A stretch of 8,869 nt of DNA from Eubacteriaceae bacterium. Its GTDB lineage: Bacteria; Bacillota; Clostridia; Eubacteriales; Alkalibacteraceae. The stretch covers positions 1 to 8,869 of the forward strand of contig DMAW01000093.1 in NCBI GenBank assembly GCA_003446375.1, read 5' to 3'. The notes under the pieces are model-generated. The model was not told where the DNA came from, ran no database searches, and worked only from the letters and a program-made list of their open reading frames with translations. A program made the translations under genes and the position numbers. This document shows positions 6,636 through 8,869 of this stretch, in pieces; the first letter of the stretch is position 1; each line of letters begins with the position of its first letter.

Positions 6636-6670
6636 TCTCTTAAAATTTAAAATATAAAATTTAAAAGAGA
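6636..6670. other. AT-rich tract flanked by TCTCT/AGAGA, likely unwinding element
   Basis: The 25 bases between TCTCT (6636-6640) and AGAGA (6666-6670) are A and T only and form an imperfect inverted repeat of AAAATTTA-type words. It lies 43 bp past the last iteron, where initiator-driven melting is expected. Confidence 0.6.
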
Positions 6671-6722
6671 ATTCCTCCCTATAGGTCGGAATTCTTGATA
6701 TACCCCCTATACAAATATGCCA

Positions 6723-6796
6723 CTAGGGGAAGGAGAAAATACCCCCACATGAGAAAGAGATGGACACTTAAACAAGGGTGTGTATCTTTTCCCTAG
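6723..6796 (+). promoter_or_regulatory. Structured leader before the 80-aa gene
   Basis: CTAGGGGAA (6723-6731) pairs with TTTCCCTAG (6788-6796) over 9 bp with one G-U wobble, closing a 56-base loop with weaker pairing inside (ACACTT/AAGGGTGT). The loop contains a 15-codon frame at 6750-6797 (MRKRWTLKQGCVSFP) without a well-placed ribosome site. It may be a regulatory leader; I see no clear promoter. Confidence 0.35.
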
Positions 6797-6824
6797 AGGT
6801 TTATTCACATAGGAGGTGTGAAAA

Positions 6825-7067
6825 ATGGAACTAGACATATTGGGACTTTCACCACAACCCCGCCGCAGGCTGAATCCTATTGAAAAAGCGATGACAAAAA
6901 CGGCGAGGGAATGGGAAAAAATCAGAAACAAAGCAAAGTCAGACGAGGAATGGATGTACTACAACGCTTTGAAGCGGTTAAGAGAAGCAATTGACAGGAA
7001 GCATAAGCTTGACATTGAGTTGTGGTCCTTTAATGTTTCCTCCCTAGAGGAAAAATTGTTTTTCTGA
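6825..7067 (+). CDS. Unknown 80-aa charged helical protein
   Basis: The frame begins MELDILGLSPQPRRRLNPIEKAM and has AGGAGGTG 7 bp before the ATG, so translation is well supported. The first 20 residues are proline- and arginine-rich; the rest is rich in K, E and R and should be mostly helical (EWEKIRNKAKSDEEWMYYNA, then LKRLREAIDRKHKLDIEL). No membrane segment or cysteine motif is present. I do not recognise the family. It sits between the origin and the repeat array, apart from the replication block, with a structured leader of its own. A small DNA-binding or regulatory partner, or an anti-host protein, would fit equally well. CDS status is likely. Confidence 0.75.
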   Translation: MELDILGLSPQPRRRLNPIEKAMTKTAREWEKIRNKAKSDEEWMYYNALKRLREAIDRKHKLDIELWSFNVSSLEEKLFF

Positions 7068-7138
7068 AATGTCAAAAAATGTCCGACAAATGCAACCTTT
7101 TAAAATCCTGCAACAGGTTATAAATCAGGCTTTATTGA

Positions 7139-7300
7139 GTTTTAGGTATATTTTACATTGACACCAAGCTTATAGGGATGGTCAACTTGACTACCCTTTT
7201 GCAGGTTTCAGGTATATTTTACATGGTCACCAAGTCAGAAGGTATCCCTAACTTGCGGATACCTTTGCAAGTTTCAGGTATATTTTACATGGACACCAAG
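7139..7300. repeat. Three 30-bp repeats on an exact 66-bp period with hairpin spacers
   Basis: Near-identical 30-bp units begin at 7139, 7205 and 7271 (start GTTTYAGGTATATTTTACAT, end CACCAAG), differing at only two or three positions. The two 36-bp spacers are related to each other (about 19 of 36 positions equal) and each holds an inverted repeat in the same register; the second is AAGGTATCC/GGATACCTT. The array could be a solo terminal region of an IS21-type element, whose ends carry repeated transposase sites, a multi-site protein target, or a structured RNA. There is no transposase gene beside it. Confidence 0.85.
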
Positions 7301-7307
7301 CCGACGG

Positions 7308-7527
7308 AATTCGTCTCTTTGTATAAACTTGCTTACCTTATTACACAAAATGATACAAAATGCAACAAAATAGGGACTTTTAAAAATGCTAAAAAGCTTG
7401 ATACACAAGGCTTTGAGGCGTATAAGCAGTTAAAGAGTGTATCAGGATGTCTTTCAGGAAATTTTTCCTATGAAGGTACCGCCAATATGGTGGTCTCCTT
7501 TGACAATTCGTCTCTTTGTATAAACTT
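7308..7527. repeat. 23-bp direct repeats (7308-7330, 7505-7527) bracketing hairpins
   Basis: A 23-bp word (start AATTCGTCTCTTTGTATAAA) is repeated exactly 197 bp apart. Between the copies lie TGATACAC/GTGTATCA (7399-7406 with 7437-7444), AGGAAA-tt-TTTCCT (7457-7470) and AAGG-t-ACCGCC-aatat-GGTGGT-ct-CCTT (7473-7500). The second copy is directly preceded by TTGACA and ends 35 bp before the sigma-like gene. This may be its control region, or the trace of an insertion or duplication. Confidence 0.75.
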
Positions 7528-7561
7528 ACTTCCTCTTTTGTTATGCAAAGGTGGGATGGTA

Positions 7562-7906
7562 ATGGAGTTGTTAAAGGATTATTATTGGATTTTGCAGAAT
7601 ATTAAAAGCTGTAAGGAAATGTTGTCACAGTTAGAAGCAGACGCTAAAAAATACAAGCAACAAGGCTTATTGAAAAAGATAGAGGAATTGCAAAACGTTT
7701 ATAAGACGAAGATACAGGAAAACCTTGAGAAACAAAAGAAAATAGAAGAGGCTATTGAACGCCTACAGGGTGTAGAAAAGCAAATTATACTTTTGCGGTA
7801 CAAAGAGAATAAGACATGGGAAGAAATAAGCTATGAAGTGAATTACAGCTATTCTCAACTACATAGAATACACAGAAAAGCATTGGAAAAACTTAAGGAA
7901 GCTTAA
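7562..7906 (+). CDS. Sigma-70 region 4-like regulator (DUF1492/ArpU type)
   Basis: A 114-residue protein with a lysine- and glutamate-rich coiled-coil N-terminal half (about residues 10-65) and a C-terminal helix-turn-helix like region 4 of sigma factors: VEKQIILLRYKENKTWEEIS, then a YSYSQLHRIHRKALEKL recognition helix (71-110). Proteins of this build act as late-gene activators in Gram-positive phages and satellites, so it may switch on late or packaging-related genes. ATG 7562 is chosen because AAAGGTGG lies about 8 bp upstream. The frame is open for 128 more codons, but these run through the repeats and hairpins and have no family-like content. Its gene ends at a strong terminator, so it is the last gene of its unit. 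Confidence 0.85.
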   Translation: MELLKDYYWILQNIKSCKEMLSQLEADAKKYKQQGLLKKIEELQNVYKTKIQENLEKQKKIEEAIERLQGVEKQIILLRYKENKTWEEISYEVNYSYSQLHRIHRKALEKLKEA

Positions 7907-7923
7907 TTGATGACCTTGTATTT

Positions 7924-7938
7924 TGCGGAGTCACCGCA
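7924..7938. repeat. Small inverted repeat after the sigma-like gene
   Basis: TGCGG-agtca-CCGCA is a perfect 5-bp stem 18 bp past the stop codon, without a T-run. It may add to transcript-end structure ahead of the stronger terminator at 7975. Confidence 0.3.
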
Positions 7939-7974
7939 CACGCCTTTAAATCGGTTTTGAGAAGAGTTAAACGC

Positions 7975-8006
7975 CAGAGACATTAAATAATATGTCTCTG
8001 TTTTTT
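7975..8006 (+). terminator. Rho-independent terminator of the sigma-like gene
   Basis: CAGAGACAT (7975-7983) and ATGTCTCTG (7992-8000) form a perfect 9-bp stem with an 8-base loop, directly followed by six T's. It ends transcription of the rightmost element gene in view. Confidence 0.9.
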
Positions 8007-8042
8007 AAAAACGATTCTGGGGCAAATTTGACCGCCATTTTC

Positions 8043-8112
8043 CCTTCTAGAGGCTGAAGGAATTTTGAGGCGGTAACTTACCGCGTCATCTTGTGTGACA
8101 CTTGGTGTCACA
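8043..8112. repeat. Three dyads with centres about 26 bp apart
   Basis: CCTTC-n8-GAAGG (8043-8060), GCGGTAA-C-TTACCGC (8070-8084, perfect) and TGTGACACTTGGTGTCACA (8094-8112, perfect 8+3+8) have centres at 8051.5, 8077 and 8103. The last is the exact reverse complement of the sequence at 1629-1647. Regular spacing suggests an ordered protein-DNA array, for example recombination accessory sites, a partition-like site or an operator. No gene covers it. Confidence 0.65.
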
Positions 8113-8135
8113 ACAGTCTTCCCCTAGCGGCTTAT

Positions 8136-8217
8136 GAATGTAGATAGTGGTAGTGCTTTCACACTTTAAAGTATGCAATTATACGAAATCACCATTTTGT
8201 ATAATTGACTTACATTC
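8136..8217. repeat. Nested inverted repeat upstream of the last gene
   Basis: GAATGTA (8136-8142) pairs with TACATTC (8211-8217), and inside it CAATTATAC (8176-8184) pairs with GTATAATTG (8199-8207) over a 14-base loop. It ends 9 bp before the -35 of the next promoter. It could be an operator pair, the remains of a small mobile repeat, or an RNA end structure. Confidence 0.5.
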
Positions 8218-8226
8218 AATTACCTA

Positions 8227-8255
8227 TTGCCAATACGTTTTTTGTATGGTATACT
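8227..8255 (+). promoter_or_regulatory. Vegetative promoter of the partial gene
   Basis: TTGCCA (8227-8232) and TATACT (8250-8255) are separated by 17 bp with a TG extension before the -10. The predicted start, about 8263, is the first base of a hairpin: CACTCACTA pairs with TAGTGGGTG (8263-8271 with 8284-8292, one wobble), which would protect the 5' end of the mRNA. Confidence 0.78.
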
Positions 8256-8326
8256 TAAAATACACTCACTAGAGAAAAGAAAATAGTGGGTGGTCGTGTC
8301 GAAAAGGGAAAAAGGTGGAGAAAGAT

Positions 8327-8869
8327 TTGGAATATCCAAAAAAATGTCTAACTGGAAATCATATATCTTATTCGGAAGACCTTTGCAAGAAATTTAATTT
8401 ATGGAAGGTAATGTATGAAGATTTAGTTCTCAACAATAAATGTATATATGAATGGATAGATACATCTTATTACCGGCGTTTCATTCAACTTTTCGTAGAT
8501 ACAGGCTCTGGATTTTCAGAAGAAAGTTCTATTATTGAAGAAGTAAAACCATATACTATTCAAAGATTTACCTTTGATCTACCAGAAGGTATTAGAAACT
8601 TCAGGATAGATCCACTAAATGAAGCATGTGCATTAAGATTGCATAAAGTTACTATCTTATTAGATGATAATTCTTATTTAGACATAACCAGTTTATTACA
8701 ATCCAATGGTTTTGCCCTTGATAATAACCTATATGTTTTCTTTTCAGATGATCCACAGATATGGATTAATAACAAGAATATACCTGTTGATAGGGCAAAG
8801 AAACTCAATATAACATTAGAATATATTCCACTAAATAAATTAGGGAATACGTTGGCCCAGAAACTCTCA
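8327..8869 (+). CDS. Partial protein resembling a glycosyltransferase accessory domain
   Basis: An open frame of 181 codons runs off the window end. TTG 8327 (AAGGTGG about 8 bp upstream) or in-frame GTG 8315 could start it; there is no suitable ATG. Residues about 48-105, with RFIQLFVDTGSGFSEESSI and then FDLPEGIRNFRIDPLNEACALRLHKV, recall a beta-sandwich-like region seen at the front of large glycosyltransferases or methyltransferase fusions for surface glycans, where LxxDTGxGFxE and LRxDP blocks recur. That is memory-based and tentative. Its base composition is more AT-rich than the element genes, and it has its own promoter. It could be host flank or element cargo. Confidence 0.7.
   Translation, partial: MEYPKKCLTGNHISYSEDLCKKFNLWKVMYEDLVLNNKCIYEWIDTSYYRRFIQLFVDTGSGFSEESSIIEEVKPYTIQRFTFDLPEGIRNFRIDPLNEACALRLHKVTILLDDNSYLDITSLLQSNGFALDNNLYVFFSDDPQIWINNKNIPVDRAKKLNITLEYIPLNKLGNTLAQKLS

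Larger units (their letters stand above)
584..6685. repeat. Seven copies of the octamer palindrome CCTATAGG
   Basis: Copies start at 584, 1684, 2724, 4146, 4315, 5879 and 6678, in genes of both strands, in different reading frames, and between genes. About 0.1 copies are expected in a window of this size and composition. None occurs after 6685. The cause may be a genome-wide repeated palindrome or element-specific use. Confidence 0.75.
6466..6720. other. Probable replication origin region
   Basis: This non-coding stretch directly after the initiator gene holds, in order, a perfect inverted repeat ATATACCC-atggg-GGGTATAT (6470-6490), four iterons (6512-6593), an AT-rich imperfect inverted repeat (6636-6670) suited to strand opening, one CCTATAGG (6678-6685), and ATATACCCCC (6698-6707), an inverted copy of GGGGGTATAT at 6481-6490. 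Iterons plus AT-rich tract next to the initiator gene is the standard plan of iteron plasmid origins. Confidence 0.75.

Noticed and set aside
6707..6931. Minus-strand frame across the 80-aa gene start
   Set aside because: It runs against a gene with an excellent ribosome site and shows no family features.
7139..7300. CRISPR array (30-bp repeats, 36-bp spacers)
   Set aside because: Unit sizes fit, but only three copies exist, the two spacers are clearly related to each other and self-complementary, and no cas gene is in view.
7178..7561. N-terminal extension of the sigma-like protein
   Set aside because: The frame is open, but it translates the repeats and hairpins, has no ribosome site at 7178, and lacks family-like content; ATG 7562 has a good ribosome site.
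8296..8397. 33-aa frame starting GTG at 8296
   Set aside because: Has a weak start and overlaps the long partial frame, which shows recognisable protein-like motifs.

Overview
The window looks like one end, and perhaps most, of a compact integrative element sitting in a tRNA-Ser gene of a low-GC Firmicute. AT-rich DNA, AGG/ATA-rich codon use, strong AGGAGG-type ribosome sites and a tRNA with encoded CCA suggest a clostridial, possibly thermophilic, host; that placement is inference.

Layout. Bases 1-20 are the 3' end of tRNA-Ser. A tyrosine recombinase (178-1098) follows directly, behind a terminator-like hairpin that also holds its ribosome site. Next come a DUF6075-like small protein (1221-1583), a palindrome-rich stretch and a bidirectional terminator (1693-1727). 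A 352-residue zinc-finger protein of unknown function is on the minus strand (1706-2764). It diverges, through overlapping promoters, from a rightward block: a 79-aa Cro-like XRE regulator (2880-3119), a 49-aa four-cysteine microprotein (3176-3325), an unknown 114-aa protein (3501-3845), a primase-helicase fusion (3870-5681) and a plasmid-type replication initiator (5659-6465). Four 23-bp iterons and an AT-rich tract, probably the origin, follow at once.

To the right are an unknown 80-aa protein (6825-7067), an array of three 30-bp repeats on an exact 66-bp period with hairpins between them (7139-7300), a second repeat-and-hairpin region, a sigma-region-4-like regulator (7562-7906) and a strong terminator (7975-8006). 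After a palindrome cluster (8043-8112) and a nested inverted repeat (8136-8217), a good promoter leads into an incomplete gene (8327 to the window end). This gene resembles the accessory domain of surface-polysaccharide glycosyltransferases and may be host flank or cargo.

How it may work: recombinase for integration and excision, a divergent regulator pair as the decision switch, primase-helicase plus initiator plus iterons for autonomous replication, and a late-type sigma-like regulator. There are no conjugation, capsid or terminase genes in view. The gene set resembles a phage satellite or a minimal integrative mobilisable element; this is inference. The least explained parts are the divergent zinc-finger/XRE pair, the 66-bp array with compensatory hairpin changes, identical 19-bp palindromes 6.5 kb apart, and seven copies of the octamer CCTATAGG.
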